Origin: CBDDBX01 sp965225955
GTDB taxonomy: Bacteria > Acidobacteriota > Aminicenantia > UBA2199
Length of the DNA: 64,000 nt
Reading direction: 5' to 3'
Assembly (NCBI GenBank): GCA_965225955.1
Contig: CBDDBX010000032.1
Coordinates: 146,449 to 210,448, forward strand
The translations under genes were made by a program, and so were the position numbers. This document shows positions 18,940-28,202 of the stretch, piece by piece. The notes under the pieces are model-generated. The model had not been told where the DNA came from and did no database searches. It was given only the letters and a program-made list of their open reading frames with translations. The first letter of the stretch is position 1, and each line of letters begins with the position of its first letter.

Positions 18940-21900
18940 ATGAAGAAACTTTTGGTTTCCATAGTCGCAATCGCACTCATATTCTCTGGTGCCCTGCTTG
19001 CTCAGGAACAGTCCGGTGAATTTATCGGAACTGTAATGCTGGAAGATGGTTCAGTAGTTCCAGGAGTGTCTATTACAGTTAAGGGTACTAATCTTGTAGG
19101 TACCAGAACATCTATTTCAGATGAAAACGGTAAATATCGTTTTCCTGCACTTCCACCGGGAACTTATACTATTACTTTTGCTCTCGAAGGTTTTAAGCAG
19201 GTTGTGAGAAAAGGTGTTGTACTCGAAGTAGGTAAAACACTGAAAATTGATGGTGTTATGCAGGCGGGTGCTATTCAGGAAGAAGTTCTTGTTGAAGGCG
19301 CATCACCACTTGTAGACGTTAGAAAAAGTTCTATCGCTACAAACATGACAAAAGAAACTATCTCAAAGCTTCCTAAAGGAAGAAACTTCACCGGTGTTAT
19401 TGCAACACAGGCTGGTGTTAACTATGAAGATGGCGAAACTGCAGGTGGTTACTCATTTGACGGTGCTTCAGCTTCAGAAAACACATTCTTTGTTGATGGT
19501 ATGAACACAACAACTGCTGAAAGCGGTACTTCAGGTCAGAGAGTTGACTATGACTCAGTTGAAGAAGTACAGGTTAAATCATCAGGTTATGCTGCTGAAT
19601 ACGGTGGTTCAATGGGTGGTGTTGTATCAGTTATTACTAAATCAGGTGGTAACGAATTTCACGGTGACCTTAATGTTTACTATGAAACAAGAAAACTGAG
19701 AGGAAACCCAAGAGATATCCTCATGCTCAATCCTGAAAATGAGCACGAAGCAATGTATGCTTCACCTAAAAAGGATAAAGGTTACTCACTTGAACCTGGT
19801 ATTTCACTTGGTGGATACATCATTAAAGACAGACTATGGTTCTTTGCTTCTTTCATTCCTCAGTTTGAAAAAATCGACAGACCTGGCCGTTTTATCGAAA
19901 CTCCAGAGCACGATGACGAAATCTTTACTTTCAAAAGAAGAAGACTTAAAGGTTCTGCAAAATTAACAGCTGCTATCTCAAATAACCTGAGATTAAGCTT
20001 AAGTGCTGCTATTAACCACGTTAAAACAGAAGGCGCTGTTCCTCTGCAGAGTGGTAGAACTTCATATGGTACTACTTCAACTTTTGCTGATCAGGGCAGA
20101 ACAATGCCTGGTATCACTCTTTCAGGTAGTATCGATTATTCAATCGGAAACAATGCATTCCTGAACATTTCAGGTGGTTACTACAGAACAAATGACTACG
20201 ATTCAGGCACTCTTCCTGCTCCTGAAACACGTCTGAGATTTGCAAATGCAAACACTCATATTGATGGTGTTGAACATCATATTGCTAACTGGGGAAATAT
20301 CACATGGACTCAGCTTAACTCAGATGTAAGAAATATTTCAGAAAGAAAATCACTGAAAGGTGACTTCACTTACTACTTCAATGCAGGTGGTGAGCACGTT
20401 GCTAAAGCTGGTATTTCATGGTCAAATGTTGGCCTTGATAAACTGCAGGGTGTTGCAGATGATTACTGGTACTTCTACTGGAAGAACGGTGACAAATACG
20501 ATACTTTCCAGAAATCAGACGGTACACAGGTACCTGTAGATTATGGTTATGTAAGATCATATGTTTATGGTGAGCAGGGTAAACTTGATACTGACAGATG
20601 GGCTTTCTATGCACAGGATAGCTGGACTATTGGTAACAAACTGACTGTTAACTACGGTATCAGATTTGAAAAAGAAGATATGCCTTCATTTGATAAAGAT
20701 CATCCTGAAGCTGCATTTAAATTTGATTTCTTCGACAAAATTGCTCCAAGAATCGGTTTTGCTTATGACCTGAAAGGCGATGGCAAAGATAAGATCTTTG
20801 GTAGTTTTGGTCTCTATTATGATGTTATGAAACTTTCAATGGCTGTTGGTTCATTTGGTGGAGCAACATACAAAATGGCTTTCTATAACATTGCTGATCC
20901 AGACTGGACAAAATATGGTAATCAGTCAAGTGTAATCTGGACTGGTTCAGATGCTCCAATCCTTGGTGGCGAACTTATTGAACTTCAGAACAAAAGAATT
21001 CCTTCTTTTAATCTTGTTCAGCCAAACATGAAACCTTACTCAAAGATGGAACTTTCTCTCGGTTATCAGAAGATGCTGAAAGATGATCTGTCACTGACAG
21101 TAAGATTCCTTCACAACAGAATTCTGAATGCTATTGAAGATATCGGTGTTAAAATCGGTGCTGATGAACATTACTACATTGGTAACCCAGGTTCAGACTG
21201 GATTAACAAGAAGTACAAAGAATCTGCAGAAGAAGGACATATTCCAGCAGGTCGTGTATGTCCTGATCCAAAAAGAGAGTACTACTCACTTCAGTTCAAC
21301 TTCGATAAGAAGTTCTCAAACAACTGGCTTGGTGGTCTTTCACTGACATTCAGTCGCCTCTGGGGTAACTTCTCAGGTCTGGCAAGTACTGATGAAGCAG
21401 GTAGACAGGATCCTAACGTTGCACGTTACTTCGACTCATGGTTCCTGCACTATGATTCAAAAATGAATGAAGCTACTGGTCTTCTTCCAACAGACAGACC
21501 AATTCAGGCTAAAGTATACGGTGCTTACACATTTGATTTCGGTCTGACAGTTGGTTTCAACATCATGGCAAGTTCAGGTACTCCAGTATCAAGATCTATC
21601 GAAGTTAACGACCAGAATGGTTTCTATCCTGACGGACGTAAATCAGATGGTAGAACTCCTTTCTACTGGCAGGCAGATATGTATGTTGAGTATGCTATGA
21701 AGCTTACTGACAAAGTTAACCTGAATCTGAATGTTAACATTACAAACCTTACAGACAACAAGATTGCAAGAAGCAAATACAATCTGATGACTGAAGAGGT
21801 TGTTAACCTTACAAACGACGAAATCATTAAAGGTTTCGACGCTGAAGAACTTATGAAGGCTAATGGATATGCTAAAGATCCAAGATTCCTTATGAAGAGT

Positions 21901-21951
21901 TTCTTCCAGCCTCCAATACAGGTAATGTTTGGAGCAAAACTAAGCTTCTAA
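18940..21951 (+). CDS. Oar-type TonB-dependent receptor R5, likely highly expressed
   Basis: 1003 residues: signal peptide ending ALLAQ, regulatory-like domain, plug with GGSMGGVVSVITKSGG, barrel to GAKLSF. Codon use is visibly more uniform than in its neighbours (GGT for Gly, AAC and TAC favoured, AGA for Arg, few ATA or AGG). With the best sigma-54 element and an AAAGGAGG ribosome site, this suggests that R5 is the main expressed member. The protein is closest to R4, but the nucleotide sequence has drifted at synonymous sites, consistent with expression-driven codon selection. Confidence 0.91.
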   Translation: MKKLLVSIVAIALIFSGALLAQEQSGEFIGTVMLEDGSVVPGVSITVKGTNLVGTRTSISDENGKYRFPALPPGTYTITFALEGFKQVVRKGVVLEVGKTLKIDGVMQAGAIQEEVLVEGASPLVDVRKSSIATNMTKETISKLPKGRNFTGVIATQAGVNYEDGETAGGYSFDGASASENTFFVDGMNTTTAESGTSGQRVDYDSVEEVQVKSSGYAAEYGGSMGGVVSVITKSGGNEFHGDLNVYYETRKLRGNPRDILMLNPENEHEAMYASPKKDKGYSLEPGISLGGYIIKDRLWFFASFIPQFEKIDRPGRFIETPEHDDEIFTFKRRRLKGSAKLTAAISNNLRLSLSAAINHVKTEGAVPLQSGRTSYGTTSTFADQGRTMPGITLSGSIDYSIGNNAFLNISGGYYRTNDYDSGTLPAPETRLRFANANTHIDGVEHHIANWGNITWTQLNSDVRNISERKSLKGDFTYYFNAGGEHVAKAGISWSNVGLDKLQGVADDYWYFYWKNGDKYDTFQKSDGTQVPVDYGYVRSYVYGEQGKLDTDRWAFYAQDSWTIGNKLTVNYGIRFEKEDMPSFDKDHPEAAFKFDFFDKIAPRIGFAYDLKGDGKDKIFGSFGLYYDVMKLSMAVGSFGGATYKMAFYNIADPDWTKYGNQSSVIWTGSDAPILGGELIELQNKRIPSFNLVQPNMKPYSKMELSLGYQKMLKDDLSLTVRFLHNRILNAIEDIGVKIGADEHYYIGNPGSDWINKKYKESAEEGHIPAGRVCPDPKREYYSLQFNFDKKFSNNWLGGLSLTFSRLWGNFSGLASTDEAGRQDPNVARYFDSWFLHYDSKMNEATGLLPTDRPIQAKVYGAYTFDFGLTVGFNIMASSGTPVSRSIEVNDQNGFYPDGRKSDGRTPFYWQADMYVEYAMKLTDKVNLNLNVNITNLTDNKIARSKYNLMTEEVVNLTNDEIIKGFDAEELMKANGYAKDPRFLMKSFFQPPIQVMFGAKLSF

Positions 21952-21973
21952 TCGACTATCGATTAAATAATAT

Positions 21974-22001
21974 ACTTCCCGGGGCAACCCGGGAAGTTTT
22001 G
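21974..22001 (+). terminator. Intrinsic terminator of R5
   Basis: ACTTCCCGGG pairs with CCCGGGAAGT (10 bp, GCAA tetraloop), followed by TTTTG. Confidence 0.85.
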
Positions 22002-22198
22002 ATTAGATCTCTTAAATCAATAAATCCTATGGTGTTTTGATGAATTTTGTTTATTAATTCATGGATCTGTCAGACTTTTTCAAAAAAACAGTTTGTTGTT
22101 CATAAAAATGAACTTTCTCTGGTTTTTTCTAAAAAACCGGAAAAATCAGAATCGGAACCCAAATCCCGATTTCTATTTTAATCCCATAATTTCTCCAC
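22002..22198. other. R5-R6 spacer
   Basis: Part of a 350-base gap with no ORF. It contains CAAAAAAACAGTTTG (about 22080) and AT-rich sequence; nothing else was recognised. Confidence 0.45.
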
Positions 22199-22206
22199 TT
22201 TGTCCC
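22199..22206 (+). promoter_or_regulatory. TTTGTCCC variant box before R6
   Basis: TTTGTCCC ends 25 bases before TGG at 22232. It differs from the R1/R4/R5 box at one base and is shifted by one base. Confidence 0.35.
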
Positions 22207-22231
22207 GAAAAAAAACTTCTGGTAAGTATTC

Positions 22232-22248
22232 TGGTATCTGAATTGCAA
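22232..22248 (+). promoter_or_regulatory. Sigma-54 promoter of R6
   Basis: TGGTATCTGAATTGCAA: GG at 22233-22234 and GC at 22245-22246, 10-base spacing, with a TTGCAA -12 element. It lies 53 bases before the R6 start. Confidence 0.8.
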
Positions 22249-22301
22249 TAGAGGATAGTGTCAGGTTAAAACCTGACAGAAATGTAATTCAGGAGGAATT
22301 A

Positions 22302-25300
22302 ATGAAGAAATTGGTCATTATGTTAATGACAGCAATGCTCCTGCTTTCCGGCGCACTTATTGCGCAGGAACAGTCAGGGGAGTTTATTGGATCTGTACTT
22401 CTGGAAGATGGCTCAGCCGTTCCGGGTGTTACAGTAACAGTTAAAGGTACCAATCTGGTTGGTGAAAGAACATCAGTTTCAGATGAGAATGGTAAATACC
22501 GTTTCCCATCACTGCCACCAGGAACTTATACAATCACTTTTACTCTTGACGGGTTCAAACAGGTTGTAAGAAAGGGTATTGTACTTGAAGTTGGTAAAAC
22601 ACTGAAAATTGATAGTGTTATGCAGGCTGGTGCAATTCAGGAAGAGGTTCTCGTAGAAGGTGCTTCACCTGTTGTTGATGTTAGAAAAAGTTCTATCTCA
22701 ACAAATATGACAAAAGAGGTTATCTCAAAGCTTCCTAAAGGAAGAAACTTCACCGGTGTTATCGCAACACAGGCTGGTGTTAACTATGAAGAGGGTTCAA
22801 GTGGTTCTGGTTACTCATTTGATGGTGCCAGTTCATCTGAAAATACATTCTTTGTTGATGGTATGAATACTACAACAGCTGAATCCGGCGTTTCTGGTCA
22901 AAGGGTCGATTATGATTCAGTAGAAGAAGTTCAGGTTAAATCATCAGGTTATAATGCAGAGTATGGCGGTTCAATGGGTGGTGTTGTATCAGTTATTACT
23001 AAGTCAGGTGGTAACGAGTTCCATGGTGGACTTTCAGTATACTACTCAAATTACAGTCTTTCAGGTAAATCAAGAGATGTTCTGAAACTTGATCCTGCAG
23101 ATAAAACAGATAGAACTGCTATGTATCAGAAAACCTACAAAGATAAAGGATATAGTCTTGAGCCAGGTTTCAATATTGGTGGATATGTAATTAAGGACAG
23201 ATTGTGGTTCTTCACCTCTTTCATACCTGAGTTTACAAAGATCACCCGTCCTGGTTTCTTTGTGAATACACCAGAGCACAATAAAGAAGAGTTTGATTTT
23301 AAAAGAAAACGCTATAAAGGTTCAGCAAAAATTACTGCTGCTATAACAAACAATCTGCGTTTCTCTATGAGTGGTAGTGTTAACCATTATAAGAACGAAG
23401 GTGGACTTCCATCACGTTATGGTACATCATCATATGACGAATCAGTAGATAACCAGAAACTTGGAAGAACACTTCCTTCACTGACTCTTGCAGGTTCACT
23501 TGATTATTCAATCGGTAATAATGCATTTCTTAATATTTCTGGTGGTTTTTACAGAACAAATGCTTATGATTCAGGTGACAGACCTCCTGTAACTCCATTT
23601 GTCTATTTCAGTAACTCAAATGAGCATCTGGGACTGGGAGATGGAATTTCTCATGGTGCAGGTACAGCAAATGGTGTATGGGCAAACAGAAATAAGAATG
23701 TTAAGGATATTTCAAAGAGAAAATCTCTGAAGGGTGACTTTACTTACTACTTCAACGCTGCAGGTGAACACGTAGCAAAAGCTGGTATCGCATGGACTAA
23801 TGTGGCTATGGATAAACAGACTGGTTATGCAGCTGATTACTGGAGATTTTACTGGAAGAACGGTGATAAGTATGATACTTATACAGATTCAGCTGGTAAG
23901 GTAACTAATCTTGATTACGGTTATGTAAGAGCCAGATTCTATGGTGAATCAGGTAAACTTGATACAGACAGATGGGCTATCTATGCCCAGGACAGCTGGA
24001 CTATTGGTAACAAACTAACTGTTAACTATGGTATCAGATTTGAAAAAGAGAATATGCCTGCTTTCTCAAAGGAACAGTCAACAGCTTTTAAGTTTGGTTT
24101 CTTTGATAAAATTGCTCCAAGAGTAGGTTTTGCTTACGATATTAAAGGAGATGGTACAAATAAACTCTTTGGTAGTTTTGGTCTCTATTATGACGTTATG
24201 AAGCTTTCAATGGCTACTGGTTCATTTGGTGGAGCTAAGTTCTACGATGTTTATTACAACATCAAAGATCCTGACTGGAGAAAATATATTAATGAGAAGA
24301 GCTGGTTCTGGAATAATCAGTCAACATCACCAGTACTTGGCGGGGAACTTCTGGAAATTGCAGATAAACGTGTTCCTTCTTTCCATCTTATTCAGCCAAA
24401 TATGAAGCCATATTCAAAAATGGAACTTTCATTAGGCTATCAGAGAGAGTTAAAAGATAATCTCTCTTTAACAGTAAGATTCCTTCATAACAGAATCCTT
24501 AATGCTATTGAAGATATTGGTGTTAAAATCGGTTCAAATGAAAACTTCTACATTGGTAATCCTGGTTCAGACTGGATTAATGAGCAGTATAAGAAATCAG
24601 CAGAAGAGGGCCATATCCCAGCTGGCCGTACATGCCCTAAACCAAAGAGAGAATACTATTCAGTTCAGTTTAACCTTGACAAGAAATTCTCAGATAACTG
24701 GTTAGGTGGTATTTCACTGACTCTCAGTCGCCTATGGGGTAACTTCTCCGGTCTTGCAAGTATGGATGAAGGTAACAGACAGGATCCAAACGTTGCACGT
24801 TACTTTGACGCCTGGTTTGCTCACTACGATTCGCACCTGAATCAGGCAACAGGACTTCTGCCTTCAGACAGACCTCTTGATCTTAAGGTTTATGGCGCAT
24901 ATACATTTGACTTTGGTCTGACAGTTGGTGTTAATGCTTATGCAAGAACAGGAACACCTGTTTCAAGAGAGCTTAAGCTTAATGAGCAGGATGGTTACTA
25001 TCCTGATGGTCGTAAATCAGATGGCAGAACTCCATTCCTGTGGCAGATCGACCTGTATATGGAATATGCAATGAAGCTTGGTGATAAGATGAACCTGAGC
25101 TTCGATGTAAATATTACAAACCTTACAGATAACAAAATTGCCAGAGGCAAATTCAGAAACATGACAAGTGAACATGTTAACCTGACCAATGATGAAATCC
25201 TCAAAGGTTTTGATGCTGAAGAGCTTCTGAAAGCGAAAGGTTGGGCTATTGATCCAAGATTCCTTATGAAACAGGATTTTCAGCCTCCTCTGGAAATCAG

Positions 25301-25325
25301 ATTCGGTGCAAAACTGAGCTTCTGA
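22302..25325 (+). CDS. Oar-type TonB-dependent receptor R6
   Basis: 1007 residues: signal peptide ending ALIAQ, regulatory-like domain, plug with GGSMGGVVSVITKSGG, barrel to GAKLSF. It groups with R2: YYSNYSLSGKSRD replaces the RKLRGNPR stretch, and it has the HGAGTANGV loop and a PPLEIRFGAKLSF end strand. Codon bias is strong, similar to R5, so it is probably well expressed. CAGGAGG is the ribosome site, 7 bases before the ATG. It is the last receptor before the LytTR/Fis-type regulator pair. Confidence 0.9.
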   Translation: MKKLVIMLMTAMLLLSGALIAQEQSGEFIGSVLLEDGSAVPGVTVTVKGTNLVGERTSVSDENGKYRFPSLPPGTYTITFTLDGFKQVVRKGIVLEVGKTLKIDSVMQAGAIQEEVLVEGASPVVDVRKSSISTNMTKEVISKLPKGRNFTGVIATQAGVNYEEGSSGSGYSFDGASSSENTFFVDGMNTTTAESGVSGQRVDYDSVEEVQVKSSGYNAEYGGSMGGVVSVITKSGGNEFHGGLSVYYSNYSLSGKSRDVLKLDPADKTDRTAMYQKTYKDKGYSLEPGFNIGGYVIKDRLWFFTSFIPEFTKITRPGFFVNTPEHNKEEFDFKRKRYKGSAKITAAITNNLRFSMSGSVNHYKNEGGLPSRYGTSSYDESVDNQKLGRTLPSLTLAGSLDYSIGNNAFLNISGGFYRTNAYDSGDRPPVTPFVYFSNSNEHLGLGDGISHGAGTANGVWANRNKNVKDISKRKSLKGDFTYYFNAAGEHVAKAGIAWTNVAMDKQTGYAADYWRFYWKNGDKYDTYTDSAGKVTNLDYGYVRARFYGESGKLDTDRWAIYAQDSWTIGNKLTVNYGIRFEKENMPAFSKEQSTAFKFGFFDKIAPRVGFAYDIKGDGTNKLFGSFGLYYDVMKLSMATGSFGGAKFYDVYYNIKDPDWRKYINEKSWFWNNQSTSPVLGGELLEIADKRVPSFHLIQPNMKPYSKMELSLGYQRELKDNLSLTVRFLHNRILNAIEDIGVKIGSNENFYIGNPGSDWINEQYKKSAEEGHIPAGRTCPKPKREYYSVQFNLDKKFSDNWLGGISLTLSRLWGNFSGLASMDEGNRQDPNVARYFDAWFAHYDSHLNQATGLLPSDRPLDLKVYGAYTFDFGLTVGVNAYARTGTPVSRELKLNEQDGYYPDGRKSDGRTPFLWQIDLYMEYAMKLGDKMNLSFDVNITNLTDNKIARGKFRNMTSEHVNLTNDEILKGFDAEELLKAKGWAIDPRFLMKQDFQPPLEIRFGAKLSF

Positions 25326-25353
25326 TTGAAACATCTAGTTGTAATTTAAATAT

Positions 25354-25378
25354 AATCCGGGGTTAATGCCCCGGATTT
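25354..25378 (+). terminator. Intrinsic terminator of R6
   Basis: AATCCGGGG pairs with CCCCGGATT around a 6-base loop; the following T-run is poor (TCTCT). Confidence 0.7.
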
Positions 25379-25860
25379 CTCTACGCCTCGACTTTTTACT
25401 CACAGAATCTTCTCAACCACTGTTTATCAGACAGATCTTCTATACTATTCAATACAGTGTTCAGTTTTATTTTTTCAGTATAATTATGACTAATCACAGG
25501 CTGCTGTACATTGAGTTTCTCTTTTCCTCTCTGATCTGAAACTTATCAAGTACAATTTGTAGATGTTTTTTGTTCAGGTAGAGCTTTGTTATTAAGGATT
25601 CCGGCAGGATTGTTTCAACTATGAGTTAGTAAGTCGATATTTTCAAATTTTCTATGGGAAAATTGAAGCTGCTTTTCTGTTTTATTAGTTCATCTTTTGT
25701 TTTGTTAGAATAATATGTGGTGTTTTTGAGAGTTTAATGTCTGATGCATTAGTGTTGGTTCGGGTTTTTGGATGTTAGGGTAAATTAATTGTATTAATGT
25801 CCATTATAGTGATTGAGGTTTCAAAAAATTGTCAAAGGTATTATTTCTTAAATTTCAGGG
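25379..25860. other. Long AT-rich non-coding leader
   Basis: Most of a 674-base gap between R6 and the LytTR gene. I found no ORF, tRNA or GG-N10-GC promoter. A long untranslated leader or small RNA cannot be excluded. Confidence 0.4.
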
Positions 25861-25880
25861 TTTCAGTTTATAAACTGAAA
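25861..25880. promoter_or_regulatory. Perfect 20-bp palindrome upstream of the LytTR gene
   Basis: TTTCAGTTTA followed directly by its reverse complement TAAACTGAAA. Dyad symmetry without a loop fits a dimer-binding operator better than an RNA hairpin. It lies 120 bases before the regulator start. Confidence 0.5.
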
Positions 25881-25999
25881 CTGAGGTATAGCTTCTGGTA
25901 ATGAAGGTATGCAACAAATTTTCAAAAAAAAATCTGTTGAGACGAAATCAACTATTGCCGGGGGTAATATTGAAATATGAAAAGATGTGAGGTGCTCCA

Positions 26000-26326
26000 A
26001 TGAAGAGTCGGATGCTGGTTAAAGTAGGCAAGAAATATTTTCTGTTATCCCTTGCTGAAATAGATTACATCCGGGCTGAAGGCAATTATGTCAGAATCTT
26101 CCTTGGTGAAGAAACATATCTTGTAAGAAAGACTATTACTGATATGGAAGAGAGGCTTGATACTGAGAGTTTCCTTCGTGTGAACCGTTCCACTATAGTC
26201 AATGCAAACAAGATCAAAGAGTTCAGCGGGGACTCTGAGGCGGGCTTTGTTGTGGTGATGAAAGATGATAAAGAGTGGAACTGGGGAAAAAAGTATAGAA
26301 AAGAGCTGATGGATAACAGCTTATAA
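26000..26326 (+). CDS. Stand-alone LytTR-type DNA-binding regulator
   Basis: A 108-residue protein made almost wholly of one LytTR domain. It has VKVGKKYFLLSLAEIDYIRAEGNYV at the start of the fold, LVRKTITDMEERL in the middle and FLRVNRSTIVNANKIKEF near residues 66-83, the family's recognisable core. There is no receiver domain and no membrane segment, so it is not a classical two-component regulator. Start ATG follows GTGAGGTGC. The next gene, 40 bases on, encodes a Fis-type HTH protein, probably co-transcribed. Position directly behind six sigma-54-driven receptor genes makes it a candidate regulator of them; this is inference. Confidence 0.85.
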   Translation: MKSRMLVKVGKKYFLLSLAEIDYIRAEGNYVRIFLGEETYLVRKTITDMEERLDTESFLRVNRSTIVNANKIKEFSGDSEAGFVVVMKDDKEWNWGKKYRKELMDNSL

Positions 26327-26366
26327 GAAGGTTCTTAAATATTAATTAAACTGGAGGAGAAAGAAT

Positions 26367-26666
26367 ATGTACACAGACAAAATTGATCAGGCTAAAAAGT
26401 CGATGCTTAATAACTTTATTGCTATGAATATTTCCTGTGAATCGAAAATGCCTCTGAAATCATTTATGAATGGTGTTGAAGAAGAGTTAATTAAAACAGC
26501 TCTCCTTGTTACAAACGGCAATCAGAGACAGGCAGCGGGAATCCTGGGTGTTAAACCAACATCTCTGTTTGAAAAAATCAAGAAGTATAATATTACACCA
26601 TCAAAAGATATTCAGATGCAGTTGACCTACCTCAGTCGACTCGAGCTTTCTCAGAATGCCGGTTAA
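26367..26666 (+). CDS. Stand-alone Fis-type (HTH_8) DNA-binding protein
   Basis: 99 residues. Residues about 31-72 match the Fis/NtrC C-terminal helix-turn-helix: VEEELIKTALLVTNGNQ, RQAAGILGVKPTSLFEKIKKY. This domain normally ends sigma-54 enhancer-binding proteins, but here there is no AAA+ domain and no GAFTGA motif. It could bind enhancers, bend DNA as Fis does, or compete with a full activator encoded elsewhere. A strong GGAGGAG ribosome site precedes the ATG. The stop codon lies inside the following hairpin. Confidence 0.82.
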   Translation: MYTDKIDQAKKSMLNNFIAMNISCESKMPLKSFMNGVEEELIKTALLVTNGNQRQAAGILGVKPTSLFEKIKKYNITPSKDIQMQLTYLSRLELSQNAG

Positions 26667-26692
26667 GAGTCTCCTTCGGGGACTCTTAACCG
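26660..26692. terminator. Bidirectional hairpin between convergent genes
   Basis: CGGTTAAGAGTC pairs perfectly with GACTCTTAACCG, with inner pairs CC/GG around the loop. It includes the stop codon of the Fis-type gene and lies 13 bases from the convergent AAA+ gene stop. No T-run on either side. Confidence 0.65.
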
Positions 26693-26704
26693 ATTCTGCT
26701 ATTC

Positions 26705-28192
26705 CTAGTACTCTTTTTCTTTCGACGCTTTAGCTGCTCTGTTGTGAGCCCAGCTTCTTATTTTTTTGATCTGTTCTTCCATTGTCTGTGAAAGAGGAAC
26801 TGTCTGACCGAATATTACAAACAGATCATCTTCACTAAGCTTTCTGTTTTCGTTGAAAGCTTCGAACATACCTGAAACTATTACCTGTTCGATTTCACTT
26901 CCACTCCATCCTTTTGTAATCTGAGCCAGTTGTGGAATATTAAAATCTTCCAGATTATTGTTTCTGTTTTTCAGGTGTATTGTGAAAATCTCTTCTCTTT
27001 CTCTATGGGTTGGAAGATCTATAAAGAAAATCTCATCAAATCGACCTCTACGGAGAAGTTCTGCAGGCAGGAGATCGATTCTGTTTGCTGTAGCAGCAAT
27101 AAAAACATCAGATTTATGTTCCTGCATCCAGGTCAGGAAGTAGCCCAGTATTCTGGAAGATGAACCGTCTCCCTGTTTATCGCTTATACCACTTTCAATC
27201 TCATCAATCCAGAGAACAGCTGGTGCAACAGTATCCATAGTTTTCAATGCTCTGGAAAAGACTGTTTCCGGTGAACCGGACATTCCTGAATACACCAGAT
27301 TCATATCCATTCTGAACAGAGGCAGTTTCCATTGTGAAGCTATAATTTTGGCAGTAAGACTCTTACCACAACCTGAAATACCCATTGTAAGGATACCTCT
27401 TGGTTTTTTCAATCCAAACTCTTCAGCATCTTTTGTGAAAGCTTTTTCACGTTTATTGAGCCATATCTTCAGATTTTCAACTCCTCCCAGATCTTTAAGA
27501 GTAAAGTCGTGAGTAAAGAATTCAAGAACTCCCTCTTTCATTATAAGCTGCTTCTTTTCACTGTTTATAGTTGCAATTTGAGATGCATCAATCTGATTAT
27601 GAAGTGAGAATACTTTTTTAAGAGCTCTTGTTGCTTCATCGTATGTAAGTCCCTGTACCCCAGTTATGAACTGTTTTTTTTCTGTATCTGTGAGAATAAT
27701 TTTTTTGCCGGATTTTATAGCTGAATCTGCAAATTTGTTAAAGAGTTTCTCCAGCTCATCATAATCAGGCAGATCAAACTCCATAACAGTAATCTCTTTC
27801 TTCAGAGTATCTGGCAGAGAGCTCTCAGTTGCAGTCATAAAAATGAATTTGCCGGCTCCCTTAATTGATAGATAAGCTTCACGAAGTTTTCTTGTAATTT
27901 CAGGAGAGCCTTTAACCAGAAGTGACAAATCATGCATTACAAAGAACCCTGACTGATCAGAGTTTATAATGTAGTCGATGGCTTTTATCGGGTCAGCTGT
28001 TTCGGGAACATTCAGTTCCCGGTTATACATACCCTGATTAATATCCCAGAAAAAAGGGAGTTTCCCTTTAAGCATCTGGCGGGATAGCTGATCAATATAA
28101 CCATCCACCCTTTTCTCTTCAAAAGTAATTATTTCTGTTAACGGAGTACCTGATAATATGAGATCCCGTAATTCAAGAACTGAGCGGTTCAC
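26705..28192 (-). CDS. Ycf46-like AAA+ ATPase
   Basis: 495 residues. The N-terminal half (1-230) has the degenerate fold seen in Ycf46-type proteins: LILSGTPLTEIITFEEKRV at the start and FVMHDLSLLVKG near 85. The C-terminal half is a full AAA+ module: Walker A GISGCGKS (271-278), Walker B VLWIDE (326-331) and an arginine-finger region LLRRGRFDEIFF. LGGVENLKIWLNKREKAF just before the ATPase is also a Ycf46 hallmark. Its role is poorly known; cyanobacterial Ycf46 has been linked to carbon uptake regulation, but no transporter lies here. It starts 10 bases after pepT, so it is probably co-transcribed. Confidence 0.82.
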   Translation of the reverse strand: MNRSVLELRDLILSGTPLTEIITFEEKRVDGYIDQLSRQMLKGKLPFFWDINQGMYNRELNVPETADPIKAIDYIINSDQSGFFVMHDLSLLVKGSPEITRKLREAYLSIKGAGKFIFMTATESSLPDTLKKEITVMEFDLPDYDELEKLFNKFADSAIKSGKKIILTDTEKKQFITGVQGLTYDEATRALKKVFSLHNQIDASQIATINSEKKQLIMKEGVLEFFTHDFTLKDLGGVENLKIWLNKREKAFTKDAEEFGLKKPRGILTMGISGCGKSLTAKIIASQWKLPLFRMDMNLVYSGMSGSPETVFSRALKTMDTVAPAVLWIDEIESGISDKQGDGSSSRILGYFLTWMQEHKSDVFIAATANRIDLLPAELLRRGRFDEIFFIDLPTHREREEIFTIHLKNRNNNLEDFNIPQLAQITKGWSGSEIEQVIVSGMFEAFNENRKLSEDDLFVIFGQTVPLSQTMEEQIKKIRSWAHNRAAKASKEKEY

Positions 28193-28202
28193 TCTGTTTC
28201 AC

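Noticed and set aside
5401..25325. Polysaccharide utilisation locus (SusC/SusD)
   Set aside because: The receptors have the regulatory-like domain seen in SusC, but no SusD-like lipoprotein, glycoside hydrolase or sensor accompanies them.
25892..25915. TGGTAATGAAGGTATGC as a sigma-54 promoter of the LytTR gene
   Set aside because: The GG to GC spacing is 12, not 10, and the distance rule is strict for sigma-54.
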